A stretch of DNA of 64,000 nt from Sphaerulina vaccinii (GCA_022570795.1 JAKUDP010000004.1:1674001-1738000), one strand, 5' to 3'. Counted from the first letter of the stretch, positions 31,646-42,533 are shown. Program-made: numbers and translations. Notes: generated by a model not told the origin, from the letters alone.

Positions 31646-32092
31646 ATGGCATGCATATCCAAATCCCTACCGACCCGAACAAACCGATACTGCTTCAGCC
31701 AAAGATGTTCACAACTAGCTCATGGGAATATCAGCTGCCGCTCGCAAAAGCCAACCCCAAAACTAGCACAATGGGTACAACAATTACCAGTCCGGCGAGC
31801 AGAGTACGAAGACTTCCTTGAAGCAGTCATGGAGACGGCAGTTGGCAGACTCGTATATGGACCTGGAGTAGCCGCTGAAGAAGTCGAGCTTGGCTTCGAC
31901 TATGATCGATTCGAGAATGCATTGCCCGGAAGTTGGGTTCGTGTCCAAGCTCAGACAATGCATCTTGCGGGCAAGGTCTGGATCACGGCTTCGGTAACAA
32001 GTCAAAGGGCGGGAAGGGAGCCCGAAGTCTATGCCTATGGGAGATGGGTGCTTGCAAAGTCGAGGAAGCAGTATCTGCATGTGCATCGTTGA
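31646..32092 (+). CDS. Hypothetical protein, possible hotdog-like C-terminus
   Basis: A 148-residue frame starting at the ATG in TCACA ATG G; the frame is open further upstream, but that part lacks protein character. The first 45 residues are basic and Ser/Arg-rich, compatible with a mitochondrial presequence. The rest (from KLAQWVQQL) includes EDFLEAVMETAVGRLVYGP and then GSWVRVQAQTMHLAGKVWIT followed by ASVTSQ and YAYGRWVL. Alternating strands of this type resemble the beta-sheet half of hotdog-fold thioesterases, but the helix and catalytic residues are not evident, so this is only a suggestion. Confidence 0.5.
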   Translation: MACISKSLPTRTNRYCFSQRCSQLAHGNISCRSQKPTPKLAQWVQQLPVRRAEYEDFLEAVMETAVGRLVYGPGVAAEEVELGFDYDRFENALPGSWVRVQAQTMHLAGKVWITASVTSQRAGREPEVYAYGRWVLAKSRKQYLHVHR

Positions 32093-32810
32093 TGCGGGTG
32101 TCCGATCTGAAAGACAGTTTGAGCTGCGAACGACGGCTGAGATAGCTCAGTGATCATGGCTATACCAGCTCTTCAGGTGCATACTGCGTGTCTGCTTCAC
32201 CATCAGCGACGCAACTTAATCGCCTCGACCTGGACAGCAACGACGTGCTCGGCTGCGGCGCATCTGATGCAGTTAGGAATCTGCTGGCCACTGAAGTATC
32301 GAAGTTAGAGTCTCGGTCGATATGGATAATAGATGATGGTTATAGCTCAAGGAACAGCTGGTGAAGATATGCAGATACCGTCGGAATAAGAGAAAAGTAC
32401 TGCGAATGCAGTTCATGAGCAGAGGTCCGTAGTCAATGTAGGCTGAGCATTACTCCGAAAGCATGTAGGAGCTTGGCAAACCTTCGTCTCGATCACGTTT
32501 CATTTCGTGTCTCTTCACATCTTGCACCAGCTATTCATTCATAGATGACTCGTTGCTGAATGTGCAGTGACTTTGTATAGGGCTTAGTTCACTTTATCAC
32601 GGTCGACAGTTCAAAGCCAAATATAGCGCTAGTGGTGGAGCTTGGTATCCGGAAATCGAAGGAGCTCTGCGGGCCGATAACTTCTCAACAAGACCACTCC
32701 CAAGCTGCAAAAAGTATTCCCCCATCTCTACGACATCTCTCTCGCACACATCGACCTTCCTTCCACCTCACACCGGGCTTGCCATTGCCACCACATACAA
32801 TTGAGCAATA
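32093..32810. other. Promoter-side region of the pyruvate dehydrogenase gene
   Basis: No supported gene. Pyrimidine-rich stretches and the phrase ACCACATACAATTGAGCAATA precede the ATG at 32811, as expected for a fungal leader. Confidence 0.45.
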
Positions 32811-34219
32811 ATGGTGGCCGCACGACTTCTCCGCCCGGCGGCGCAAATCCTCCGAAGCTCTGCACCACGAACAGCAGCAATCCCGAGATCGACCATCGCA
32901 GCCTCGAGGTCGTTTTCCTCTGGACAGAAATGGGAGGCGCAGAAGATGATGACGGTGCGAGAAGCGCTCAACGAGGCGCTGGTCGAGGAACTGCAGGCGA
33001 ATCCGAAGGTGTTCGTGTTGGGCGAGGAGGTTGCACAGTATAACGGCGCGTAAGTCTTTTTCGGAAGTCATTGTGAGAGGAAGGGTGCATAGCGCGAAGA
33101 GATGGCGGCAAGAGCGCTGGCATAGCGAGAGTCAGGCTGCACACAAGTTGTGCGGACTGTGGTTCTTGCTTGAGCAGACTCGGAGATGAGGGCCACTGAG
33201 CCGCAAGGAAGCTTGCCTACACTGCATTCGCAAAAGAGCAGGATAAACAATGAAATCGGACATGAGCTGACAACAGCACAGATACAAGGTCACGAAAGGA
33301 CTACTAGACAAATTCGGCGACAAGCGAGTTATCGACTCTCCCATCACCGAATCTGGTTTCTGTGGTCTCACAGTCGGAGCCGCACTCGCTGGTCTGCACC
33401 CAGTCTGCGAGTTCATGACCTTCAACTTCGCCATGCAAGCCATTGACCAAATCATCAACTCCGCCGCAAAGACCCACTACATGTCTGGAGGTATTCAGCC
33501 ATGTAACATCACATTCCGTGGACCAAACGGTTTCGCCAAGGGCGTCGCCGCACAGCACTCTCAGGACTACTCAGCGTGGTACGGCTCGATTCCTGGCCTG
33601 AAGGTTGTCGCTCCGTACTCTGCAGAGGACGCCAAGGGTCTGCTCAAGGCTGCTATTCGTGATCCCAACCCAGTCTGTGTGCTTGAGAACGAGCTGCTCT
33701 ATGGTGTGGAATTCCCAGTCAGCGATGAGGTTCAGAAGGACGACTTCGTCATCGAGGTAAGCACGAGTAACACTTCCTTGTTCAAGAGCGCACCACTGAC
33801 ACAATACACAGCTCGGCAAAGCCAAGATCGAACGCCCCGGCAAGGATCTCACAATCGTCACTCTCTCCCACTGCGTCGGCATGGCTCTCGAAGCCGCCGA
33901 GGCTCTCAAGAAGAAGCACGGCATTGAAGCTGAAGTCATCAACCTCCGTTCAGTAAAGCCACTCGACCTCGAAGCTATCATCAGGTCAGTAAAGAAGACC
34001 GGACACATGATGGCCTTGGAATCTGGATTCCCAAGCTTCGGCGTTGGCGCAGAGCTCGTCGCTCTGACCGCTGAATACGCCTTCGACTACCTGGAGGCCC
34101 CACCTGTAAGAATCACTGGAGCTGAGGTTCCAACTCCTTACGCCGAGGGGCTTGAGAAGTTGAGCTTCCCTACACCTGAGCTGGTCAGCCAGTATGCGGC
34201 TAAGCTGCTACGTGTTTGA
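32811..34219 (+). CDS. PDB1: Pyruvate dehydrogenase E1 component, beta subunit (mitochondrial)
   Basis: This subunit pairs with E1 alpha to decarboxylate pyruvate using thiamine diphosphate in the mitochondrial matrix. Three exons (32811-33049, 33282-33756, 33812-34219) join in frame, giving 373 residues (yeast Pdb1 is 366). The first intron is 232 bp, long for this window; the second is 55 bp. The N-terminus is an Arg/Ser/Ala presequence ending near SRSFSSG. The conserved E1 beta blocks are MTVREALNEAL, VFVLGEEVAQYNGA/YKVTKGL, VIDSPITESGFCGL, EFMTFNFAMQAIDQI, FRGPNG, AAQHSQDY and VKKTGHMMALE. Glu in LGEEVAQ corresponds to the thiamine-activating glutamate. Highly secure. Confidence 0.97.
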
Positions 34220-36635
34220 GCACGAAAGCGTTGTTATCAAGAATAGACGGGGCGCAGGATCGGCGTATATGCTACAACTTTTGAAGCAAGCAAGGGGCTA
34301 GAGTGAGCGCATGCGACGCCACAAGCTCTCGTGGAGACGACAGGTGTATTGTACTTATACCACGGCTTCTCTGATTTGATCATAGCGATGGCGAGTATGG
34401 AATGTTATTGACTGTGTTCTCGCATGCACTGTCTCGAAGTTGACACAAGACGCAGTACTAAGCTCATCAGCTAGACCAAAGTAGCAATCGCTCTGCCATT
34501 GGCAGACTGCTTGAGCTCAAAAGCCTTGATCTAGACGAGGTGAAGTGCACTTTGATGTACTACACGACACCCGGATCGGCGGACAAGGCTGTGGCTGCCA
34601 CGCGCAAGCACATGGTGAACAACGTAGCGCCGAGCTAGATCTTCAGGAGGATCTTTCAAGCGAGTGGCTAAGGATATGCCTCCACAAGCTTATTGTTATG
34701 TTTTGATGCGTTCGAGGTGTCCTGGGCCGTATACCTTGATCGCTTGTTTGCTCTATGCTGGGGTCCTCGTAATAACCTTGTTCGCGGGTACTCTGTGCGT
34801 CGCCGCTGGGAGAAGGTAATGGTAGACTGCGCGAAGGAGACTCGATGGTCCTTGCAAGAAAGCAGTGCCTGATTAGTTCGACGACCACTTAGATGCCTGC
34901 GAGAAAAGCTAAACCTCGCTTAGCCTGATCTGATCTGACCATCGTGAACTCCGTATGAAGGGTCGAGCTCCATGCCTCGCACTTTGTGGCTGCCACGCGA
35001 TGCCTCGTGTAGGCGCGAACAGTCCCAAGATCTTGAATACGCCTGGCGATCGCAGCCTTGTTCCTGTCTGTGGGTAAAGTACAAGGGGGACTCAGCCCTA
35101 TTCATGAGTTCAGCACCACGTGCTAGCTGTGCTCGGAAAGCGATTTCGCAGCGCCGCTAAGTTATACAGCGAGGCCATCAAGGATTGGAAGCGAGCGACT
35201 GTTTCTTGCGGGAGTCCCAATGGCTGAAATCTCGCAGTCATGGTGTCTACAGTTGCCGAACGTTTCCTCGTAGGCGCTCTGCTGTCTCGAACATGTTCAA
35301 TCCGATCATCTCATATCGCAGGGTTGTCGGGATATATACGATGTTGCGGTGTGAACGCCGTGAGGTTGTGTAGCAGAGAGCAAGAGTTAGGTCGATGTGG
35401 CTGCCAATCGGGAACCATTTCTTTGCCCGATCGATCTTGCCAACGTTTTCTTCCACTTCTCCCACCACTCCTTTCTGACCAAAATCACATCATCCAGGAC
35501 ACCGACACTTGCTAACGTTGGCGGAGATGTTCGGTCAACACAGCTCGCGTATCGCTCCTCCTCCGGACGCGGAGAACCTGACGTCTTCGCGCATGCTCGC
35601 ATCCTCGTCCGAAAAACCTGCCAACTGCCAACATCCATGGTATCGGTACTTTGTCCACCGCAAATGGACGGTCTGAGGTTGTACATTGCCTATATTGGGA
35701 GCACGCATGAGCCACGGCCGCCGAAAACGACCCAACTGGACTACCCGACGATGTGAGCTGCGATAAAGCTGAAGAGCTCGACTTGGTCATCTCGTTTAGA
35801 ACTACAACCCTGTCACGGTCGATCTCTGGTATTGCTGTGATATGCCATCTGTATCGGGTTGACAGCTGACACACTGACAAACGACACGACGGAATAGCGG
35901 GACAGGTCTTCGCCATGCCTTCATCGCAAGCAACTCTCACGGACCGAGCGCGTGCTATTGGTATGAGCGGCTGCCGGAGAGACTCGGTTTCAAGCCTGAG
36001 ACCGGTGCAAATCAACCATGAAGCGTCATATCATCCACATACCCTTGAAGCTTGGTGGCAACCACGCAGACGCCATCACTCGTGGCAGTCTCTAGGCCTA
36101 CCTCGCTTGGGCGCACAAAGTATACCTTGCCATTCGCTACAATCTCTGTGGCCGGTGCGGCTCACTGCTGCAGAGTCAGCCCGTTACGGTGTATGCTTGT
36201 GTTTCTTTTCCTTCTGACATGTGCATGGCCGCCAATGGCGCCACGACTAACCATGGCAGTGTACGACATACCTTGCTTGTACTGACGACAGGGAGAAGCT
36301 CTATTGTCTTCTTTGGTATTGGTTTCAAGCCGATATGGAGCTATGGAACTCACCGACCTGTCGCCAATTCCGCACTTTTGCTCATACGAGCCAAGATGGC
36401 AATGGTCATCGGTGGCCTAGCCAAATGGGAGCCGAAAGTCCAGGACCACGCTACTGGAACATGGAGAAGTCTATGCAGCAGATCTATATGAGTAGGGTAT
36501 CCCCGGTTTTGGAAGCAGCATCAACCAAGAGCCAAGACGTAACATTTCGTAAAACTTGGCTCTTGTTGCCCGACTACACAAGGCAGTTGACTACAGTCTG
36601 GACTGGAGCCATTGGTCGGCAACAAGACTCGGACC
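34220..36635. other. Long gene-poor region
   Basis: No gene could be supported in 2.4 kb. A plus-strand frame ending at the TAG at about 34637 reads as plausible protein (LLELKSLDLDEVKCTLMYY...), possibly the last exon of a decayed gene. Another short stretch at about 35908-36020 reads HAFIASNSHGPSACYWYERL then LGFKPE, faintly like the end of a GNAT acetyltransferase. Neither has a start or a partner exon. The rest is overlapping spurious frames. Confidence 0.4.
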
Positions 36636-37406
36636 ATGCCAACTGAGCGTCCTACGAACTCAGAAACAATAACCCGTACCGAGACGTCACATCTGGAGCC
36701 TGCGAACAATAAGCCGATTGAAACCTTGGATACCTGTTGCGGCTCACACAACGCTCATACACAGCTCCTTCGCCTGCCGACTGAGATTCTCATCGCCATC
36801 TACAACCTGGCACTACACGATAGTCGGCACATTGATCTTCTGCTTTCGTGCAAACAAATAGCAATGGAGACCTCATCAATTCTGTACGAACGGCCTGTTG
36901 GGTTTGCTTCCCAGACAAAGCTCTTCTCCTGGATTGAACGAAGCAAGGAGCAAGATCTCAGACGAGTCAAAGACTTGGCCATCAGGCTAGTGGATGTCGA
37001 CCTTACGCCACTATTCAATGCCACACCAAGTCAGCATAGCAACGGACCTTCAGCATGGGATCTCTACCAACGCGAGCTCGTACGACTCGATGAAGCATTA
37101 TTAGCCTTGCCTACTCTGGAGAACCTCACAATCATGCCGCCCGACACACACAAGTCGATGTTCGTCAGAAGCATGTATACATGCTTCCTCGCACGAATAC
37201 CACTTCGTTGTCCGCGGCTTAAGCGTCTGACCTTACATGACGACAAGTACGTACTGCAGAGGGTTCCAGAGCTCCAGAAGCTTGCGAAGGTCGTCTGCGA
37301 GGGGGCAGCATCACCTGCCACCTCAAGTCAAGCTACTGCCGGTGCAGCATCTTCTGCGAGGACGAAAAGGGAAGATGTCGCTATCAAGGTGGAGAGCAGC
37401 TCGTGA
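36636..37406 (+). CDS. F-box-like protein
   Basis: A 256-residue frame starting at the ATG at 36636 (the frame is open a few codons upstream, but without ATG). After a polar N-terminus, the segment LLRLPTEILIAIYNLAL followed by LLLSCKQIAMETSSILYER has the F-box or 2EXR-like pattern found in many ascomycete adaptor-type proteins. The middle is helical and charged. RCPRLKRLTLHD resembles part of a leucine-rich repeat. The C-terminus is a low-complexity Ser/Ala tail ending IKVESSS. The likely role is substrate recognition for an SCF ubiquitin ligase, by family analogy only. Other fungal proteins with this N-terminal pattern have no known function. Confidence 0.65.
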   Translation: MPTERPTNSETITRTETSHLEPANNKPIETLDTCCGSHNAHTQLLRLPTEILIAIYNLALHDSRHIDLLLSCKQIAMETSSILYERPVGFASQTKLFSWIERSKEQDLRRVKDLAIRLVDVDLTPLFNATPSQHSNGPSAWDLYQRELVRLDEALLALPTLENLTIMPPDTHKSMFVRSMYTCFLARIPLRCPRLKRLTLHDDKYVLQRVPELQKLAKVVCEGAASPATSSQATAGAASSARTKREDVAIKVESSS

Positions 37407-37570
37407 GAGTGCTTAACGGCTTTGTCTTGTCTTTGGTGTAGAGCAGACCATATATAGGTGACTAGTGACGGCCTTGGTGTGTGCAAACTGCATGATTGCG
37501 AGGATCTGGGAGCATCGTTCTTGTATCAATATTTCGCTTGGGTGTCGTACTTTTTGTAATTCATGAGCAT

Positions 37571-38158
37571 TCACGACTTCTTCGGAGTACAACAATCTCC
37601 AGCTTCCACTTTCCCGTCTTCACCAAGCTTGCACTCACTCTGCGGCACGTCCAACTCCTTGAACTGCTTGGCAGCCTCATCGCAGAACTTCGCCATAGCA
37701 GTATCTTTGCTCGACAGTCCTTCGGGGTTGTGCGTCGTCCATCGGATGTGTGTTTTGTTGTAGACGTTGCTCCATTCCGGGTGATGTTTCTGTTTCTTGC
37801 ATTCTGCTGCTATTTGGTCCATGAATGACTATATGCATGACAGAGATTAGTTCCATGATGATCTTCTTAGTGGTGGTCAGCTTACCCATGTGGCGTTGAA
37901 TGTCTTGAACTTGAAGCCTCGTTCTAGGCCTTTGCCGTTATTGCAAAGCTGCCATTTTCCTTGATCTACCAAATCTGTGGCTTGTGCTGTGATAGTGCTG
38001 GGGTCTTCTCCTGCAGAGATGGAGAGGTCTTCTGTTTTGACCATTGCGGTTCGACTTGTGGTGAAGCTTCTGTACACTCTTCTGTTCCGAATTTGACTAG
38101 ACTGTGTCTTCTTGAGTACGTGTAGTGTCCGTGAAGTTGATGATCTCAGGTACGACAT
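37571..38158 (-). CDS. Pterin-4a-carbinolamine dehydratase
   Basis: This enzyme dehydrates 4a-hydroxytetrahydrobiopterin (EC 4.2.1.96). Two exons (38158-37886 and 37828-37571) join in frame across a 57-bp intron (GTAAGC...CATATAG), giving 176 residues. The dehydratase core is clear: WQLCNNGKGLERGFKFKTFNATW, then FMDQIAAECKKQKHHPEWSN with the catalytic His-His-Pro, and VYNKTHIRWTTHNPEGL. The core is about 110 residues, as in PCD/DCoH. The first 38 residues are rich in Arg, Ser and Thr and resemble a mitochondrial presequence, while an internal Met at residue 39 starts a form of normal cytosolic length. The C-terminus ends in a short Cys-Cys tail. The reading is firm for the family; localisation is inferred. 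Confidence 0.9.
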
Positions 38159-38542
38159 CTTTGTGCATGGAAGCTAGTTTAGACTTTTGCTTGCTTCCGA
38201 GTATTCTTCTTGTCGATGATAGATGAGTTGTTTGTATGTGTAGTTCATGTGATCAGAATCACTTTCTTGGGCCTTGATTGAGACAATACTGCTGCCATCG
38301 CTGGATGATCTATCATTGATGAGTTGTATTGAAGATGGTAACTGTCAGTGAATGGTACTAGCGTACCTTGGCGACAAGGGCTGGTTGTCGGGTCAGAGGC
38401 CTGCAGCGACTTCACTTAGCGGCCGCGCGATGCGAGCCAATCGAGAAAGCATGGGTGGAATGTCGTGTAACCCGACAGTTCAGTACTGCTGCACCTTCGA
38501 AATTGTGCTTTGTGAGTTTGATTGTCCAAGGTTGACACAAGT
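38159..38542. other. Divergent promoter region between PCD and the next gene
   Basis: No gene. It contains the 18-base sequence TACTAGCGTACCTTGGCG at 38356-38373, which recurs exactly inside the Crypton tract at 22996-23013. Confidence 0.5.
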
Positions 38543-39778
38543 ATGGCGAGGCTAACCGTGTATAAGCCATATCTGGACGTGCAAGCCACCGATCACGATG
38601 ATGAGGACGGGGATACCCTATGGCTGGAGTCGAAGTTGGCCGAGATACAAGAGAAGCTCAGGCTGAAGAAGCTGCAAAGATCGAGCTCGGCGAAGGACGA
38701 TGGAGACAGCCATGAGAGCGAGTATGACTCTGACGACTCATACCAGTCCACGCAGGAGGATGAGGAGTGCTATGATGAGGATGAAGGCTACTACTGCAAG
38801 CCTGCTCTGGCCCCAATGAAGCAGCTGGACTTGTCCTATGACAGGAAACTCGCAAAGACTCTGCGCCAGTGGAACATGTATGCCTCGTCCCTGGGAGACC
38901 ATGCCAGATCTAGTACGCCATGGACACGCGCCGCTCGAGCGGAAGAGACGAAAAAGGAGCTTGATGAGATTGTAGAGACACTTCGAAAGAAAGTGGACCA
39001 CTTACAATGTGATGTCGAGAACTTCGCCCGCAGTGTGACTTTCTACCATGCTTGGGACTGGTTCAAAAATATTGAGGACTTTACAAACTTCCCTCATGCG
39101 GAACTGCACATGCTATTGCACGCAAACGATCCGACCGATGAGGATATGAAGGCACGAAAAGAGCTTGGGTTTGATCGGCTCGAACCCATGAGAATCGATA
39201 CACACGACATGGCAGATTTCATGGAGTATCTCCAGGATTCGCTTCTCGCAGGCATGAGTGACCAGACGCCGCAAAGTGAGGATAGCTATGATGGGTTGAA
39301 GGGGAAACTCAACACTATACTCGACAAGTTGACAGAGCACAGTAATTGGAGGATAGCCACGCACATGGGTATCTGGATGAAATGTCACATCTATACTCGC
39401 TCCCAGACAGGCCGTGCCAGGTCGTTGCAATGGTATAGCGATGACATATGCGAACGGATCCAAATAATTATCAATGTTGGCGCGTCGAAAGGCACAGTCA
39501 ACTATTGGGACTTCGCGAGCGCGTGGCGTATGTTGTGGCACAACTGGATAGAGGTTGTTGACATACATGATCCCGCTCCTGAGCCTTGGACGACAGCGCA
39601 GCTGCTGAAGACTATATATCCTCGTGCCAAGAAAGAGGTGGAGGCCTTGACCGCGTATGCGTTGAGTGGACCACGTTCTGCTGAAGTGCCTGCGGAGTTG
39701 CGAGATCTCATCAGAGAGTGCACAATGGCAGCAGAAGCTTTACCAACGACGATGCCCAGCAGTGTTGCTGACTTCTGA
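38543..39778 (+). CDS. Hypothetical protein with acidic N-terminus
   Basis: A 411-residue frame; the ATG at 38543 is the first one in frame. Residues of about 12-90 are strongly acidic with Ser/Asp/Glu runs and a short coiled coil (ESKLAEIQEKLRLKKLQ). A second helical stretch (KKELDEIVETLRKKVDHLQ) follows at about 135-155. The C-terminal half is helical with several Trp-rich stretches (FYHAWDWFKN, SAWRMLWHNWIEV). No catalytic motif is seen and I do not recognise the family. Codon use and length support a real gene. Confidence 0.65.
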   Translation: MARLTVYKPYLDVQATDHDDEDGDTLWLESKLAEIQEKLRLKKLQRSSSAKDDGDSHESEYDSDDSYQSTQEDEECYDEDEGYYCKPALAPMKQLDLSYDRKLAKTLRQWNMYASSLGDHARSSTPWTRAARAEETKKELDEIVETLRKKVDHLQCDVENFARSVTFYHAWDWFKNIEDFTNFPHAELHMLLHANDPTDEDMKARKELGFDRLEPMRIDTHDMADFMEYLQDSLLAGMSDQTPQSEDSYDGLKGKLNTILDKLTEHSNWRIATHMGIWMKCHIYTRSQTGRARSLQWYSDDICERIQIIINVGASKGTVNYWDFASAWRMLWHNWIEVVDIHDPAPEPWTTAQLLKTIYPRAKKEVEALTAYALSGPRSAEVPAELRDLIRECTMAAEALPTTMPSSVADF

Positions 39779-40179
39779 GCTCCATTTAGCGACCGGACTA
39801 CCCGGATTGTGAGCGCTCCTGGAGCTACTGCGCCGCCAGCAGCTTTCTGACTACACGTGCCTGGAATGACGATGGAAGAGCTTGATGGCTCGAGTCGATC
39901 GCGACATACCTCTGTATCTTCATTGGAGTGCATTATAGAGCACGGTCGGACAGGATGGTGTAAAGACACGATAGACTCGAAGAAAAGTCAGCCAAGAGTA
40001 CTTACTCGGAGCCTTTGTGGTACGCCCGCTGTATCGTTTTGACTTCGCGGTGCAACCAGACTCTGCTCGCCGTCTCCGTGACTCACGCTCGAAGGACTTT
40101 ATATTCTTCTGATTCACTGCAGATCATTACGCATTCACATACTACCGACACCGCGCTTTGACACGATCTACACCCAAAC
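39779..40179. other. Intergenic region, leader of the Cys-tail gene B
   Basis: No gene. The last 60 bases (CATTCACATACTACCGACACC...) are C/A-rich leader sequence before the ATG at 40180. Confidence 0.45.
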
Positions 40180-40947
40180 ATGAAGATAATCAAGTCAGAA
40201 CAAATGAAGGCCAGGCAAACTGGCTGGGGTGACCTCCCACAGGAGTTGAAGGATGAGATCCTTGGTTACTGGCAACATCAGCAAGGTCTCGTTGCTTCTC
40301 CGGCCCCAATTGTCTTAGGACATCGAAAGCCCAACAAACGGTCTATGCGTGCCATCGAAGCATTCAAGACTTTGCGTGCCACTTCAAAGAAGCTCAAAGC
40401 ATATGCAGAAGAAGAATTCTTCAAGAACAAGTTTGAGGTGTACCCGATCTGGACGAAAAGAAATCCGACTGGCGATAGAGGATGCCCGCCATCTATGCAC
40501 AAATATATCCTGCGACAGGTTACGAGAATCGACGCTTATTTTCGGCCTGCTGGATTCAACCAGCGACTGCTAGTTATGGCCGCGTTAGCCAGATTCAAAT
40601 CTGGTGGCTGGTTTCATTTTATGGCAAAGTGGGCAGATTTTGACTGTGACGGTCCATATGAGTGTTTCGAGTGGTCAGACCTCTTTGCGAAGCTCTACGA
40701 TGACGACTTCAGCGAGCCTGGCCGACGTGTACTCAACGCCAAGCCAGCGCACTCTCCTCTTTGCGTTGAGGATCTAGATGACATGCGCAGAGGCCTGGAT
40801 GCAGAGTCCAGATGGGCCATCAGCGAGTACGAAATCGAGGATGGAAGACTCGTAGCGAAGGATGGCCGCGGTATGAGATGTTGTGGGTGTGAGGGCTGCA
40901 TCTGTTGCCAGTGTGGAACCGAAAATTGCGTAAACCGTGGGTTTTAA
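40180..40947 (+). CDS. Cys-tail family protein B, paralog of 28924-29994
   Basis: A 255-residue frame. It carries the same ordered blocks as the gene at 28.9-30.0 kb: LPQELKDEI near residue 19, then VLGHRKPN, a helix ending KLKAYAEEEFF, YPIWTKRNP, YILRQV...FRPAGF, W....FEWSDLFAKLYDDDF and the tail GMRCCGCEGCICCQCGTENC. It lacks the long coiled-coil insert of its paralog, so the two differ by gain or loss of that module. They lie in opposite orientation about 10 kb apart. The family is unrecognised and the function unknown. The repeated CC-x-C pattern suggests metal binding or lipid modification. Confidence 0.75.
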   Translation: MKIIKSEQMKARQTGWGDLPQELKDEILGYWQHQQGLVASPAPIVLGHRKPNKRSMRAIEAFKTLRATSKKLKAYAEEEFFKNKFEVYPIWTKRNPTGDRGCPPSMHKYILRQVTRIDAYFRPAGFNQRLLVMAALARFKSGGWFHFMAKWADFDCDGPYECFEWSDLFAKLYDDDFSEPGRRVLNAKPAHSPLCVEDLDDMRRGLDAESRWAISEYEIEDGRLVAKDGRGMRCCGCEGCICCQCGTENCVNRGF

Positions 40948-41095
40948 TCAAGCCGAATGAAAGGAGAGGACGTAACCCGGCGATAGCTGCACTCAAGAAG
41001 CTGTCCGCGATTGTCAAGCCTCTCAAGACTAAGATCTCGCGAAGCCACATTGTCGAGGACGTCCCGAGCCTTGCGTTCTCCATCTCAATGCAGTA

Positions 41096-41614
41096 TCATC
41101 CAGATAAGCCACCAATCTCAAGATAATGCCAACGACCCGGTTTGGCAGGATACCGTTCTCGGATTGACCACGAGCCTCGTCGGTCCCTCGCCTGACTCTC
41201 AACTATTGACTCTTTCAGCACTCCATTCGTTTCATCCCTGAAACGTGGTATATCGACGAGTAGCTGCCGCCATTCCCAGGAGCCTCTACCACGAGAGATC
41301 GTGGCTTCTTCTATCCGAAGCGATCGCTCGAGGTCTGATGACGCTGACGAGTGTCGCTGCTTATCCAATTCAGCATGCATGGAAGTCATCAGTTCGAAGT
41401 CCGTCTCGGCCTTGAAACGTGGCACAGTAGCCAGCAAGAAGGTCCATTCGAAGGAGACTCTGGAACGACTGATCAATTCTCTTGCTTGGCGCAGAGCCAA
41501 CTGCTGATCTGGCGGTTCGTATGGGTTGGTGTTGATGGTAGGCTTTCTGTCTGGTCCGTTCCGATCTGGCTTCCTATGGTTGCCGATATTCTGTCTCTTG
41601 ATGGGCCGGGTCAT
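41096..41614 (-). CDS. Hypothetical protein with two internal repeats
   Basis: A 172-residue frame starting at the ATG at 41614. The basic N-terminus is followed by two related segments of about 40 residues. The first runs from ARELISRSRVSFEWTFLL through TVPRFKAETDFEL; the second runs from EATISRGRGSWEWRQLL through DIPRFRDETNGVL. They share the pattern ISR.R.S.EW..LL..(V/I)PRF..ET. I know no named domain with this pattern. The gene could be a small real one; the internal duplication is the main support for it being coding. Confidence 0.55.
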   Translation of the reverse strand: MTRPIKRQNIGNHRKPDRNGPDRKPTINTNPYEPPDQQLALRQARELISRSRVSFEWTFLLATVPRFKAETDFELMTSMHAELDKQRHSSASSDLERSLRIEEATISRGRGSWEWRQLLVDIPRFRDETNGVLKESIVESQARDRRGSWSIRERYPAKPGRWHYLEIGGLSG

Positions 41615-42533
41615 GATGGAACCGATGATGTGTTGTGGGAGACGAAATTTGACGCTCTATCGATAACACTTCGGGGAAGGGAATATATGAGAGCAGGCGC
41701 ATGGGACATGAAGAGCGCTGAACAGCATGCTACTGCGGGTTGCAACACTGTCTTTGGTCAGAAGTCTCGAACATGTCTGAGTCAGAGACAGACAAGACAT
41801 GGTGGCAGGGACACCTAGACTGCTCTGTCGTATGCCACCCGAACAGGAGACAATGCAGGACTGAAAGCGCTTCGTGTTACAGAGAAGTGCAGACGCGTGT
41901 GGATTCACTGAGTCTATGCGATCGATCCTGACCTTCAAAATTGCTAGCGTCACCAACACACCAACACATGCTCGGATAAGCCTGATACATGAGGACCCTA
42001 CGGGCCCTGCGACGTGGCATAGCGATAATGCCAGCATGGTTCGAAGGTAAGCGGCGGTACTGCCGTCACCTCAGATCAAGGTGCACCAAGACTAAGACTA
42101 TGGCGCGTCTCGAGAGCAAGCCTTTGGTGCCTCACTCAGCAGCTGCACCACATGAAGTGCCTCCGCACCGAAGGCGATGAAAGCGTAGTCTCGATCATAT
42201 TCGTAGCATACGATGCCTGACAGCTCTTGAATCCTTCAGCTTACACTCGCAGCATAATATCAGACTTTAGAAGTCGCTAGTCCTCATTACCAATGGCAGA
42301 CGCTGAGAAGCTAAGCGATATGCACATCACGCCACCGACCCAGATGCATCGTCCAATCCCAGTGAGACAGACACGAAGTCATATACTGCCCTTGGTAACG
42401 CGAGATCAGCGACCAGATCACAACATGAACACGATGCTATATGTTCAGGATCATTCGCGCGATGTACTCGTGACAACAACGTTCATCTCACATCCCGCAT
42501 ACCACAAGATATAGCCTAGCCACCACTATAAAG
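41615..42533. other. Intergenic region with no supported gene
   Basis: Several overlapping short frames (41657-42037 minus, 41740-41931 plus, 41989-42180 plus, 42293-42514 plus) lack domains and context. The stretch before 42534 looks like a leader (CACCACTATAAAG). Confidence 0.4.

Noticed and set aside
34499..34637. Protein-like stretch downstream of PDB1
   Set aside because: Closed by a stop upstream and not joined to any other exon by a convincing splice site.
35512..36015. 167-codon minus-strand frame
   Set aside because: Arg/Ser-rich composition typical of a chance frame, overlapping plus-strand frames, no domain.
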